Assembly (NCBI GenBank): GCA_002304935.1
Contig: DBPS01000025.1
Span: forward strand, 26,697 to 65,195
Source of the DNA: Candidatus Humimicrobium oleiphilum
Lineage (GTDB): Bacteria > Actinomycetota > Humimicrobiia > Humimicrobiales > Humimicrobiaceae
Length of the DNA: 38,499 nt
Reading direction: 5' to 3'
The first letter of the stretch is position 1. Each line of letters begins with the position of its first letter. This document shows, in pieces, positions 23,507 to 32,483 of this stretch. The notes under the pieces are model-generated. The model ran no database searches, was not told where the DNA came from, and was given only the letters and a program-made list of their open reading frames with translations. Position numbers and translations under genes: made by a program.

Positions 23507-25201
23507 TTATTCTACTGAAAAGATATAATTATAAAATGGCTGGTCGCCTTTATAAAATTCTATCTCAATATCAGGATAATATTTCTTTATTCCATTTTTT
23601 ATCTCTTCATTTTCAGACTCCGAAGAATCCTTGCCTGTATAAAAAGAAATTATGCTGTCATTTTCACCTATCATATCTTTTATAAGTTCGATTGTCGCAC
23701 CTATCAGATTGTCTGAAATGACTTTTATCTTTCCGTCGAACAATCCGATAAACTGTCCTTTTTTTATTTCTCCCACAAGAAGATTGGCATCCCTTACAGC
23801 GACAGTAATTTCTCCGCTTTTTATTCTTTTATAAGCTTCTTCCATATTCTTCAGGTTATCATCTATTGTAAGATCCCTGTTGAAATTTAGAACTGCATTT
23901 ATGCCCTGGGGTATTGTTCTCGTCGGAATTACAGTTACATCTTTTCTGGCGATTTTTGCAGCCTGGTTAGCAGTAAGTATTATATTTTTATTATTTGGGA
24001 ATATGATTATTTTTTCAGTTTCCAGTTTTTTTATAGCTTTTACTATTTCATACGTTGAAGGATTCATTGTCTGTCCGCCTTTTATTACAATATCAGCACC
24101 AAGACTTTTAAAAATTTCCTCCAGGCCTTCCCCGTTTGACACAGAAATCAGGCCATACGTCAAAATCGGTTTTTCAGCAGCCGGAACTGTCTTCATTTTT
24201 TCCATATGCTGGTCAACCATATTATTTATCTGTATTTCATGTATAACACCTTCCCTTAGTGCTCTTCCGAGAACACGGTGGGGATGATTGGTGTGGACAT
24301 GAACTTTTACAAGGTTTTCATTACCGACAACCATTGCGCTGTCACCATAGGTTTCAATATCCTCCCTGAGGCGTAAAAGATTTATTCTTTGTCCGGTGAT
24401 TATAAATTCAGTACAATAAATATTCTTTATGTCCGAAGAAATACTTAGGTCCTTCAGTTCCCTGTCTTCATAAGCAGGCTGCTTAAAATCTGCCCTGGCA
24501 GCTTTTTCTTTAACAGTTTCAGTAATGGGAATATTTTTTTCACCAGTGCTGCCTTTGAGGCTGGAGTCAATTTTTCCCAAATCCTGTAATGCTTTTCTTA
24601 AGCCGACAAGTATTTCAAGTATTCCCTGCGCACCGGCATCAACCACATTTGCTTCTTTGAGAACCGGCAAAAGAAACGTTGTCCTTACAAGGGAATTTTC
24701 TGTTTCAGAGATAATATTATCAATAAGTTCAGATAAAAAAACATTGTCATTATTATTTTCATTATATGTTTTTATATAATTATAAAGATCTTTTATAATA
24801 GTAAGCATTGTTCCTTCAGTCGGATTCTGGACTGAACTATAAGCAAGCTCCCTGGCTGAATTTAAAGCATTTTCAAGATTATCAAGATTAAAAGAATTAT
24901 TTTTTTTCAATTCATCAAAAAATCCTTTGAATATCTGGGAGAGTATAACGCCCGAATTTCCCCTTGCTCCCATAAGTCCGCCAAATGAAACAGCATCGCC
25001 TATAGTCTGAATATCATTATTTTTTAACTTTGCAAGTTCTTTTTTAATAGATTTAAGAGTCAGGAGCATATTAGTACCTGTATCTCCGTCAGGCACAGGA
25101 AATACATTAAGGTTATTTATTTTGGTTTCACTGGTTTTAAAGTGTTCCACTATTATTGAAGTAGCTTTTTTTATATCTGAACTTTCAAGTTTGATAATCA
25201 T
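23507..25201 (-). CDS. fakA: Fatty acid kinase catalytic subunit FakA (DhaL + DegV-partner type)
   Basis: Phosphorylates fatty acids held by a DegV-family FakB protein to acyl-phosphate, so exogenous or recycled fatty acids enter lipids. The N-terminal DhaL nucleotide-binding domain (1-205) has PVPDGDTGTNM at 36-46, GARGNSGVI at 78-86, PTEGTML at 127-133 and DAGAQG at 188-193. A middle domain (about 250-340) and a C-terminal domain complete 564 residues. ATG at 25201. rpmB-fakA-(recG)-rsmD-coaD is a known order. No fakB gene is in the window; plsX, which makes the same acyl-phosphate, is. Confidence 0.94.
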   Translation of the reverse strand: MIIKLESSDIKKATSIIVEHFKTSETKINNLNVFPVPDGDTGTNMLLTLKSIKKELAKLKNNDIQTIGDAVSFGGLMGARGNSGVILSQIFKGFFDELKKNNSFNLDNLENALNSARELAYSSVQNPTEGTMLTIIKDLYNYIKTYNENNNDNVFLSELIDNIISETENSLVRTTFLLPVLKEANVVDAGAQGILEILVGLRKALQDLGKIDSSLKGSTGEKNIPITETVKEKAARADFKQPAYEDRELKDLSISSDIKNIYCTEFIITGQRINLLRLREDIETYGDSAMVVGNENLVKVHVHTNHPHRVLGRALREGVIHEIQINNMVDQHMEKMKTVPAAEKPILTYGLISVSNGEGLEEIFKSLGADIVIKGGQTMNPSTYEIVKAIKKLETEKIIIFPNNKNIILTANQAAKIARKDVTVIPTRTIPQGINAVLNFNRDLTIDDNLKNMEEAYKRIKSGEITVAVRDANLLVGEIKKGQFIGLFDGKIKVISDNLIGATIELIKDMIGENDSIISFYTGKDSSESENEEIKNGIKKYYPDIEIEFYKGDQPFYNYIFSVE

Positions 25202-25245
25202 TTGTATACAACCTCTTTTATATTGTTAAATCTTATTCTCAAGAA

Positions 25246-25273
25246 ATAATATTAATAATAAACAAAACTTCAA
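25246..25273 (-). promoter_or_regulatory. Candidate promoter of fakA-rsmD-coaD
   Basis: TTGAAG (25268-25273) and TATTAT (25246-25251) are separated by 16 nt in the 119-bp gap between the SGNH hydrolase and fakA. Start near 25239; GAGG (25212-25215) gives the Shine-Dalgarno. Confidence 0.45.
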
Positions 25274-25320
25274 GATTTTTAAAATAATATTAATTTAAAA
25301 AAGTATTTCTTTCCTAATTT

Positions 25321-26145
25321 TTATTTTAACAAAATATCATCTATTTTTTCAGCAATAATTCCATAAGCTTTTTTATTCAAATGAAACCCGTCTTTATAAA
25401 GATACTCTCTATTCGTATCCGTATCACTTAAAATTTCCCATAAATCAATAAAATGAACACCTGTCTGTAAAGCTATCTCTTTTAATTTTCTATTAAAAAA
25501 ATATAAAATATCATTTTGGAGATTCAAATAATATTCGGCTGAAACCCGCTTTTTCCCTAATCTGGTACTATTTACACTGTACAAACCGATAACTATTATT
25601 TTTATATTTATTTCAAAAAATTCTTTTAGAATTTTTAAATATTTATTTGCAGTTTTTTCCAGATAATCTTTAAAATCCTCCACACTTAATCCGCTCCAAT
25701 TAATACTAGACTTATTTTCATAAAAATAGTTTTTAAAAATATTATCCAGTATTACATTATTCAGGCCATAATTAAAAACCATGATAATATTCTTCCGGGA
25801 CCTGAAGAATTGAAGTAAATCAATGTCCAGGTCTTCTATTTTTGAGCCTCCTTTTCCAAGATTGAGTACCTTAACAGCTTCGTTGCTCCTGTTTTTATTT
25901 AATTTTTTACCAAGCATGGCCGGGAAAGAATCTTTATATAAATGATTCCACCCGAATGTATTTGAATCACCCAGACAAAGAATATATTTTTCTTCATCCG
26001 GCGCTTCTTTTCTTTCAGCAGCGCCGTCTTTTTTTTGATAAATATCTTTTAAAAGCGATATCGTTTCAAGCCTTAATCCGCTATAATTAAGATTGATTTT
26101 AAACAGGCAGGCAATTTTTATTATTAATTTTTTAACAATATTCAT
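25321..26145 (-). CDS. SGNH/GDSL-family hydrolase
   Basis: Serine hydrolase of the SGNH fold; substrate unknown (esterase, lipase or carbohydrate deacetylase are all possible). Block I LGDSNTFGW gives nucleophile S61, block II is NLGKGGS (about 95-101), block III is YGLNN (G127, N129), and block V is DGFHLN with D252 and H255. 274 residues. No clear signal peptide: the first 20 residues are weakly hydrophobic and basic (IVKKLIIKIACLFKI), so it could be cytoplasmic or membrane-associated. Upstream of its ATG there is no Shine-Dalgarno, but TATAAG lies 5 nt away, so it may be leaderless. It does not belong to the usual rpmB-fakA neighbourhood and looks like an insertion. Confidence 0.88.
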   Translation of the reverse strand: MNIVKKLIIKIACLFKINLNYSGLRLETISLLKDIYQKKDGAAERKEAPDEEKYILCLGDSNTFGWNHLYKDSFPAMLGKKLNKNRSNEAVKVLNLGKGGSKIEDLDIDLLQFFRSRKNIIMVFNYGLNNVILDNIFKNYFYENKSSINWSGLSVEDFKDYLEKTANKYLKILKEFFEINIKIIVIGLYSVNSTRLGKKRVSAEYYLNLQNDILYFFNRKLKEIALQTGVHFIDLWEILSDTDTNREYLYKDGFHLNKKAYGIIAEKIDDILLK

Positions 26146-26180
26146 GCAAGCTTATATTTTTCTTGTAAATTTAAAAATTA

Positions 26181-26192
26181 AATGTTAACATT
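26181..26192. repeat. 12-bp perfect palindrome between the SGNH gene and rpmB
   Basis: AATGTTAACATT reads identically on both strands. It lies between two divergent genes, the classical position for an operator. AT-rich palindromes also arise by chance, so this is tentative. Confidence 0.35.
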
Positions 26193-26207
26193 CAATTTTG
26201 TTTTTTA

Positions 26208-26246
26208 GCTGATTTTTTAAATATTTAATATTTTTATATTATCAGC
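26208..26246. repeat. Nested inverted repeat upstream of rpmB
   Basis: Outer arms GCTGAT (26208-26213) and ATCAGC (26241-26246) enclose an inner perfect repeat AAATATT-T-AATATTT. It precedes the rpmB start by about 60 nt and could be an mRNA leader structure or protein site. Together with the palindrome just upstream, this is the most structured spot of the intergenic region. Confidence 0.4.
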
Positions 26247-26303
26247 AATTAGTAATAAAATTAATTTATATATTATAAGTCTTTATTTATAACAGGAGAA
26301 AAA

Positions 26304-26495
26304 ATGGCAAGCAGATGTGATATATGCAATAAAGAAGTTTTGTTTGGAAGCAGTATAAGTCATTCACATAAAAAGAATAACAGAACTTTTAAACCAAATA
26401 TTCAAAAAGTTAAAGTTGAAATAGATGGTTCTGTAAAAAAAGTAAATATATGTACAAGATGCCTGAAAAGCAATAAAGTCAAGAAAGTAGTTTAA
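26304..26495 (+). CDS. rpmB: 50S ribosomal protein L28
   Basis: Small L28 protein, the only plus-strand gene in the window. It starts ASRCDICNKEVLFGSSISHSH and holds two CxxC pairs (CDIC at 5-8, CTRC about 51-54), so it is the zinc-binding (C+) form. 63 residues is standard. The ATG follows GGAG by 5-6 nt. It is divergent from the SGNH gene and convergent with the phosphoesterase gene. In most genomes rpmB stands divergent to or next to fakA, and this arrangement is kept apart from the inserted SGNH gene. Confidence 0.96.
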   Translation: MASRCDICNKEVLFGSSISHSHKKNNRTFKPNIQKVKVEIDGSVKKVNICTRCLKSNKVKKVV

Positions 26496-26507
26496 AATAC
26501 ACATTCC

Positions 26508-26540
26508 ATATCGCCTACTCCCGATATAATATAGTTTTTA
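26508..26540 (+). terminator. Possible weak terminator of rpmB
   Basis: ATATCG (26508-26513) pairs with CGATAT (26522-26527) around an 8-nt loop, followed by AATATAG and five T (26536-26540). Stem is short and the U tract offset, so efficiency is doubtful. Confidence 0.35.
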
Positions 26541-26590
26541 AATGCCTTTTATCCTGCTTTTTAAAATATTTGCCTATAATGCTGTTTTGT

Positions 26591-27151
26591 TTAAATATTT
26601 ATTTTTTCAGTTTTTACTACTTCTCTGCTGTCAATATTTATTATATTTATTATATTGTCAGTAAAATCAATTTTTCCTATTGTCGGCGGAAAACCCGCTT
26701 TTGGAAGAGACGGGCTTCCTGGATTTATAAAAATCAATCCACCCTTTTTTTCTATTCTGGGAATATGGGTATGCCCGCTTAAAGAAAAATTGAATTTAAA
26801 TTTTTTACTCAGATCCAGTAATTCATTATCCCCTTTTTTGTCTCCGTGATGAATATATAAAATATTGCCATCATAAAAGAAAATTCTTACCGGATCCAGA
26901 ATGTTGAAATCCAGTGCAAGCTGATCCACTTCACTATCGCAATTCCCTTTTGCGTATATTATCGGTTTTTTTACAGCATTCACAATCTTTGCAAGCTCCA
27001 GAGGATCATATGAGTCCTTTATCATGTTAAAAAGTCCGTGATAAAATATATCACCACAATGAATTAAAAGATCTGTATCTTCCAGTATCTCAAACGCAGT
27101 GCTGAAGGCTTTTATATCTCCATGAGTATCACTCATAATCCCAATCTTCAA
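26591..27151 (-). CDS. YfcE/MJ0936-type metallophosphoesterase
   Basis: Calcineurin-like phosphodiesterase. All metal-ligand motifs are present: MSDTHGD at 7-13, LLIHCGDIF, YAKGNCDSE (the GNC/GNH box), IHHGDKKGD, LSGHTHIPR, and the closing INPGSPSLPK typical of the YfcE/MJ0936 group. 186 residues. TTG start at 27151, with GGAG 5 nt upstream. In vivo substrate unknown; relatives cleave model bis-p-nitrophenyl phosphate. It ends the pyr-to-rsmB series, converging on rpmB, with 58 bp to rsmB. Confidence 0.92.
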   Translation of the reverse strand: MKIGIMSDTHGDIKAFSTAFEILEDTDLLIHCGDIFYHGLFNMIKDSYDPLELAKIVNAVKKPIIYAKGNCDSEVDQLALDFNILDPVRIFFYDGNILYIHHGDKKGDNELLDLSKKFKFNFSLSGHTHIPRIEKKGGLIFINPGSPSLPKAGFPPTIGKIDFTDNIINIINIDSREVVKTEKINI

Positions 27152-27209
27152 ATTAACTCCTTTTTATTAATTATAATATGCATTTATATAATTATATTCT
27201 TTTTTAATT

Positions 27210-28676
27210 TTATTTTATTTTAACTAATGAACAGATACTTGCCCCCTCACTATTTAAATGATATGGCAATATTTCAATAATATTTTCTGATTCCTTCAGA
27301 TTGCATAATCCTGGAAAATCTTTAATGTTTTCCTTAATTAATTTTCTGACGATCTCAGAATTATCAATAGCGTATATTCCTTCATTTCTGCGAATAAATT
27401 CATCAATTGCTTCCTCATTTTCAATTTTAGACAGAGTACAGGTATAAAATATAATTTTACCTCCTTTTCTTAAATAGGGTGCTGCATTATTAAGGATTTT
27501 AACAGAATTCTCTTTATAGTTTACAAGCTTGTCAATGTTCTTATTATATTTGGCATCGGGATTCTTTGAAATTGTACCGAATGAACTGCATGGCAGGTCC
27601 ATAAAAATCTTATCAAAATATTCATGAAAATAATCACTGTATTTTTTTTGTTTCCTGCTATTTTCTTCTTTTTCATCTTCATTGTTTGCTTCTTCAATCT
27701 GAATGAAATTATTTTTTTCTGCATCTGCCTTAATACTTTTAACTATAATGATACCCATCTTTTCCAAATTATCCTTCAGCATTGTCAGTCTCTTTTCATT
27801 ACTTTCAACTGCGATTATCTCCCCTTCGTTTTTCATCATTACTGCACTGGAAATTGATTTTCCTCCAGGAGCAGAACCTATATCAAGTATTTTTTCACCA
27901 GGAACAGGGCCCAGAAAATACTTTATGGCAGCTTGCGAGGTGAGATTTTGAACAAATGATAATCCTTTACTGATAAATTCCGAATTAATAAATTGTTCAA
28001 AATTATCTTTAATTTTAAAAGCAGTGCCGCCAAAAAATTTTTCATATACTTTGCCAGAAAGAATAGAGATTTTATCGTATAAGGTTTTTTCTGATATCTT
28101 TAACGAGTTGACTCTGAAATAAAATTCCGGATTATTATTTAAATATTCAATGATTTTTCTAAGAGTATCCGGATTATAAGATTTGCTCCAGTATCTGATA
28201 AGCCACTCAGGAAAAGAATGTCTGACGCTTTCCTGTTTATTTCTGTCTTCTATTTTTCCTATATTATCTTCAAGGAATTCAGAAAGATTTTTTATTCTTG
28301 TTGCTTTTCGCAAAACAGCATTTACAAAATTAGCTGATTTCTGGCCTTTTATTTCTTTAATTATTGAGACAGATTCGCTAACTGAACTATAATCAGGGAT
28401 ACGTGTTAAAAAAATGATCTGGAATAATGCAATCCTTAGCGCTATCAATGACGAAATATCAATTTTCTCAATTTTCAGGCCAGATACTACTGATATTAAA
28501 AAATCCAAAGTAATATATCTTCTTACAACACCCTTTGATATATTATAAATAAGACTTTTATCCTGAGACTTTGGTCTTTTGATTTTTAAATATTTATCGA
28601 TTAAATCGCTTAGATTATTTTTTTTAACAAAATATTCAAGAAGTAAATCAAAAATAATTTTTCTGGCATTTTCCAT
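27210..28676 (-). CDS. rsmB: 16S rRNA (cytosine967-C5)-methyltransferase RsmB
   Basis: Makes m5C967 in 16S rRNA. N-terminal NusB-like RNA-binding domain (1-about 130), then the SAM-dependent fold: ILDIGSAPGGKS at 263-273 (motif I), MDLPCSSFGT at 359-368 (motif IV, C363) and YTCTLSKIENEEAI at 411-424 (motif VI, catalytic C413). 488 residues, somewhat above the usual about 430; an acidic, Lys/Glu-rich insertion sits at 325-350 before motif IV. In motif I, DIGSAPGG replaces the common D.CAAPGG. ATG at 28676, 7 bp after fmt. The def-fmt-rsmB order is well known. Confidence 0.95.
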   Translation of the reverse strand: MENARKIIFDLLLEYFVKKNNLSDLIDKYLKIKRPKSQDKSLIYNISKGVVRRYITLDFLISVVSGLKIEKIDISSLIALRIALFQIIFLTRIPDYSSVSESVSIIKEIKGQKSANFVNAVLRKATRIKNLSEFLEDNIGKIEDRNKQESVRHSFPEWLIRYWSKSYNPDTLRKIIEYLNNNPEFYFRVNSLKISEKTLYDKISILSGKVYEKFFGGTAFKIKDNFEQFINSEFISKGLSFVQNLTSQAAIKYFLGPVPGEKILDIGSAPGGKSISSAVMMKNEGEIIAVESNEKRLTMLKDNLEKMGIIIVKSIKADAEKNNFIQIEEANNEDEKEENSRKQKKYSDYFHEYFDKIFMDLPCSSFGTISKNPDAKYNKNIDKLVNYKENSVKILNNAAPYLRKGGKIIFYTCTLSKIENEEAIDEFIRRNEGIYAIDNSEIVRKLIKENIKDFPGLCNLKESENIIEILPYHLNSEGASICSLVKIK

Positions 28677-28683
28677 TTATTAT

Positions 28684-29643
28684 TTAATAAAAGCACTCAC
28701 CGGTTTTGACTCTGTATCCGTTTAAAAAGTCATAAACCGATATTTTATTCTTTCCTTCAGGTTTCAGTTCCAGTAATTTTACAGCTTCGTTTTTTCCGCA
28801 AGAAATAATTATGCCGTTTAACTTATCCGCAGAGATTATTTCCCCTTTCTTAAAAGAATGACATGATTCATCCAGGGAAATATAATTTTTATAATCATCT
28901 GCAGGTCTCATACTTAAAATTTTTATCTTCATATTCCTGAACCTGGCTTGTGCACCCGGTTCCTGTGAAAAAGCTCTGACTTTGTTTACTATCTCTTTTG
29001 AACCGGATGACCAATCTATTCCAAAATCATCTTTATCAAACAAACGTGTAAAAGTAGGCACTCCGGACTGAGGATATGTTTCTATAAGCTCTTTATCTAT
29101 AAGTTCCAATACACTGTTTAACAAAGGGGCTCCTATTTTTATCATTTTTTCTTCAAGCATATCCTTATTCTCATAATCACTTATCCTGAATAAAGATTGT
29201 GCATAAATTTCTCCCTCATCAAGATTTTCGTTAATCTTCATAATGCTTATCCCCGACTGCTGGAATCCTTCAAGAAGTGCTGTAATTATCGGAGAAGGGC
29301 CCCGGAGCAGAGGCAGGACTGAGGGATGGACATTGACTATATTGTCATTGGCAAGTTCGATGATTTTCCTTGGAATAATATGGCCGAAACTAACGATAAC
29401 AAAACAGTCGAAGTCAACTTCTATTATTTTTTTATAGAAATCATCATCAAGCTTTATGATTTCCAAAGTTTTAATGCCTTCGCTAATCGCAAAAACTTTT
29501 ACAGGATTTGGTATTATTTTTTTTCCTCTTCCTGCAATTTTGTCTTTATTCGTTACGACTGCAGCAATATCATGCTTTGCATTGTAAAGATATTCAAGAA
29601 AAGGCACAGAAAAATCAGATGAGCCAAAAAAAACTATCTTCAA
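28684..29643 (-). CDS. fmt: Methionyl-tRNA formyltransferase
   Basis: Formylates initiator Met-tRNA using 10-formyl-THF. FFGSSDFSVPFLEYL at the N-terminus, NVHPSVLPLLRGPSPI (the SLLPxxRG folate/catalytic loop with His), and LDEGEIYAQ (with catalytic Asp) identify it; the C-terminal domain from about 205 binds the tRNA. 319 residues. The TTG start at 29643 has AGGA 8 nt upstream. It lies 17 bp after def, its deformylating partner. Confidence 0.97.
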   Translation of the reverse strand: MKIVFFGSSDFSVPFLEYLYNAKHDIAAVVTNKDKIAGRGKKIIPNPVKVFAISEGIKTLEIIKLDDDFYKKIIEVDFDCFVIVSFGHIIPRKIIELANDNIVNVHPSVLPLLRGPSPIITALLEGFQQSGISIMKINENLDEGEIYAQSLFRISDYENKDMLEEKMIKIGAPLLNSVLELIDKELIETYPQSGVPTFTRLFDKDDFGIDWSSGSKEIVNKVRAFSQEPGAQARFRNMKIKILSMRPADDYKNYISLDESCHSFKKGEIISADKLNGIIISCGKNEAVKLLELKPEGKNKISVYDFLNGYRVKTGECFY

Positions 29644-29660
29644 CTAAATCATCCTATCTT

Positions 29661-30164
29661 TTAAATACTGGTTTCTGAATTGATTTCTGAGACCTTAAGC
29701 ATTATTTCCCTTTTTTTCTTGCTATCAAGATAATCTATGAATAATTTTCCATCAAGGTGGTCAACCTCATGAAGAAATATTCTTGCAAGCATTCCTTCTG
29801 CTTTAAAATCTAATTCTTCATTTCTGGGAGATAATGCCTTTACTGAAATTTTTTTAGGTCTTTTCATCATACAGGCAATTGAATAAACGCTCAGGCATCC
29901 TTCCTGAATTTCCTCTTCTTCATTATCGAGCACTTTTATCTCAGGATTTATAAAAACTTCCGTCTTATCCCATTTAATTACTATTATTCTTTTGGAGATA
30001 CCGATCTGGGGAGCAGCAAGACCTACTGCGTTATATTCATCACTGTTTATGGTGTCTATCATATCTTTTATTATCTTAAGTATATTCCTGTCTATTTTAT
30101 CCACTTTCTCACTTACAAGTCTTAAAACAGGATCTCCCAGCTTTTTTATTTCTCTAATTGCCAT
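29661..30164 (-). CDS. def: Peptide deformylase
   Basis: Iron/zinc hydrolase removing the N-formyl group from new proteins. All three motifs are present: GLAAPQIG (motif 1), EEGCLSVYS-like EGCLSV (motif 2, Cys ligand) and FLHEVDHLDG (motif 3, HExxH). 167 residues is normal. ATG at 30164; priA is 25 bp upstream, fmt 17 bp downstream. Nothing odd. Confidence 0.98.
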   Translation of the reverse strand: MAIREIKKLGDPVLRLVSEKVDKIDRNILKIIKDMIDTINSDEYNAVGLAAPQIGISKRIIVIKWDKTEVFINPEIKVLDNEEEEIQEGCLSVYSIACMMKRPKKISVKALSPRNEELDFKAEGMLARIFLHEVDHLDGKLFIDYLDSKKKREIMLKVSEINSETSI

Positions 30165-30189
30165 TTATAATCACACTCCGCTTGAAAAA

Positions 30190-32448
30190 TTATAAAATCC
30201 AGTAAGGATCGACATCTATTAATACCCTTGCAGACTTTTCTATTTTAAACTCATTGAACATTTTAGTAAACCTGCTGATAAAGTTATTGATATCAAAGGA
30301 TTTAACCAGAATATGCCATCTGTAATTTTTATTTATTTTTACAAATGGTGAAGGAGCTGGCCCTAGCACCTCGCAATCTGTATGATTTTTGATTTTCAGG
30401 ACCTCCTTTGCAAGCCTGTAAGATGTTTCACTGACTTTTTCATAACTGCTTCCGGAAATAATAATATTTATAAGATTACAGTAAGGCGGATATTTCAGAT
30501 TTTCCCTGAGCTTAAGTTCTTCATTGTAAAAAAGTTCAAAATTATCTTTCATAAAGCTTTTAATTATTATCCCGTCTGAATTATAAGTCTGGATAATGAC
30601 TTTTCCATCTTTAAAACCTCTTCCAGCTCTTCCGGCTACCTGGGTAAGTATCTGAAAAACTCTCTCATTTACAATATAGTCAGGAAGGGAAAACATACTG
30701 TCTATATTAACTACTCCCACAAGCGTTACATCCTTTATATCTAATCCTTTGGAAACCATCTGGGTCCCTATCAGGATAGACGGATTAGATCTTATGAATT
30801 CATTTAATATCTTTTCATGGGATTTCTTTTTGGATGTAACGTCTGAATCCATTCTGGCTATGGAAACATCCGGGAATCTTTTTCTTATTCTTTCTTCAAC
30901 TTTTTGAATTCCGGTTCCAAGCATCATTACCCTTTTGCTATTGCATTGCAGACATGTTTTGCCAAAAACAATTTCTTTGCCACAGTGATGGCATTTAAGC
31001 TTATTTCCAACACTATGATAGGTATAAGGCAGATTACAATTTTCACATTTTGGGATAAAACCACATTCGCCGCATATTATATATTTGCTGTATCCCCTTC
31101 TGTTTATAAAAATTATTGCTTTTTCTTTTTTGTTTACCCTGTCGAAAATCTCTGAATATAATTTATTTGTTATGATATTGTCTTCTGAAAAACTATTTAT
31201 TTTTTTTAAATCAATTATTTCTCTGTCTACTTTGCTATCCTTAAATATTTTTTCATCAAGCTTTAAAATGCTAGAGTTATTATTTTTTTCAAATCTGTAT
31301 TTTGTCCTTATCGAAGGTGTGGCGCTTCCAAGAACAATGGGAATGTCATATATCTTGCAGAATTTTAAAGCTGTCTCTATGGTACAATATCTTAATCCTG
31401 AATTTTCTTTATATGATGTATCGTGAAACTCATCGATAATTATTATTCCGGGATTCTTAAATGGTGTAAAAAGGGCTGACCGCGTACCTATTATTACTTT
31501 GTATCTTTCTGAAAGGATGTCCGAGTATTTTTCATATCTTTCCGTTTCACTCATTCCGGAATGATATACGCAGCATTTATCTTTAAACATATTTCTGAAC
31601 ATGGAATAAAGCTGCGGCACAAGAGAAATTTCAGGAGTCAGTATTATGCTGGTTTTACCTTTTTCAAGTGCTTTCTTTACACATCTTATATACACTTCTG
31701 TTTTGCCGCTGCCTGTCACACCTTCCAGCAAAAAATTATGATTAAGCGGTTTTTCTATAAAACCGGTTATTTCAGACACGCATTTCTGCTGTGAACTATT
31801 CAGGATTATTTCTTTACTTTCATCTGCACCATTATCCAAAACATAATCATCATATTTAAAGTCTTTTTTTACTATCAGAGACTCCTCGGAAATATATCCT
31901 TTCTTTACCAGTTGCCTTAATGACTGACTGCTGGAGCCTGTTTCTTTAAGGAGCCTTTTCTGCACAGTCTGGCCTGCATTCCCAAGAAATTCAATAATTC
32001 TTTTTTGTGATGGTCTTGTTGAAAGATAATTTTCAAGATTTTCTCCAAATGAAGATAATCGATATGATTTCTCTTGTTTTAAAGACGGTATCTTTTTTAT
32101 TTCTTTAAAATTAAAGCCGGGTGGCATAAATAGCCTGAGGGCATTTCCAAGAGAACTGATATAATAATAAGACATCCAGTGTGCAAGCTTTATCCGCTTG
32201 ATGTCAATACTATAATCTGAAAAAACTTTGATTATTTCTTTTATTCTATCTGAATTATCTGAATCAAAAGAAGAATAAGCTTTTATTCTTGAAACTATTC
32301 CCTTTAGCGTTTTTTTCCCAAACGGAACTACTACAACGGATCCTTTTTTAACATCCCCCTGCATGTTCTCAGGTATAAGATAATCAAAGGCAGAATCAAT
32401 TTCAGAAGTTCTTATATTTAAATAAACTTCGGCATATCTTACCTTCAT
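30190..32448 (-). CDS. priA: Primosomal protein N' (replication restart helicase PriA)
   Basis: Reassembles the replisome at stalled forks; 3'-5' helicase. The N-terminal 3'BD domain (1-105), a winged-helix region (about 130-190), and helicase domains with Walker A GVTGSGKT at 243-250 and DEFH at 339-342 (usually DEEH). The zinc cluster is intact: eight Cys at 459, 462, 468, 471, 486, 489, 499 and 502. LIGTQMVSKGLDIKDVTLV and TQVAGRAGRG are helicase motifs V and VI. 752 residues is full length. ATG at 32448. It stands between metK and def, a familiar order (coaBC-metK-priA-def-fmt). Confidence 0.97.
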   Translation of the reverse strand: MKVRYAEVYLNIRTSEIDSAFDYLIPENMQGDVKKGSVVVVPFGKKTLKGIVSRIKAYSSFDSDNSDRIKEIIKVFSDYSIDIKRIKLAHWMSYYYISSLGNALRLFMPPGFNFKEIKKIPSLKQEKSYRLSSFGENLENYLSTRPSQKRIIEFLGNAGQTVQKRLLKETGSSSQSLRQLVKKGYISEESLIVKKDFKYDDYVLDNGADESKEIILNSSQQKCVSEITGFIEKPLNHNFLLEGVTGSGKTEVYIRCVKKALEKGKTSIILTPEISLVPQLYSMFRNMFKDKCCVYHSGMSETERYEKYSDILSERYKVIIGTRSALFTPFKNPGIIIIDEFHDTSYKENSGLRYCTIETALKFCKIYDIPIVLGSATPSIRTKYRFEKNNNSSILKLDEKIFKDSKVDREIIDLKKINSFSEDNIITNKLYSEIFDRVNKKEKAIIFINRRGYSKYIICGECGFIPKCENCNLPYTYHSVGNKLKCHHCGKEIVFGKTCLQCNSKRVMMLGTGIQKVEERIRKRFPDVSIARMDSDVTSKKKSHEKILNEFIRSNPSILIGTQMVSKGLDIKDVTLVGVVNIDSMFSLPDYIVNERVFQILTQVAGRAGRGFKDGKVIIQTYNSDGIIIKSFMKDNFELFYNEELKLRENLKYPPYCNLINIIISGSSYEKVSETSYRLAKEVLKIKNHTDCEVLGPAPSPFVKINKNYRWHILVKSFDINNFISRFTKMFNEFKIEKSARVLIDVDPYWIL

Positions 32449-32483
32449 TTTTTATTAATCATACAGGAAAAATAATATTTCAA

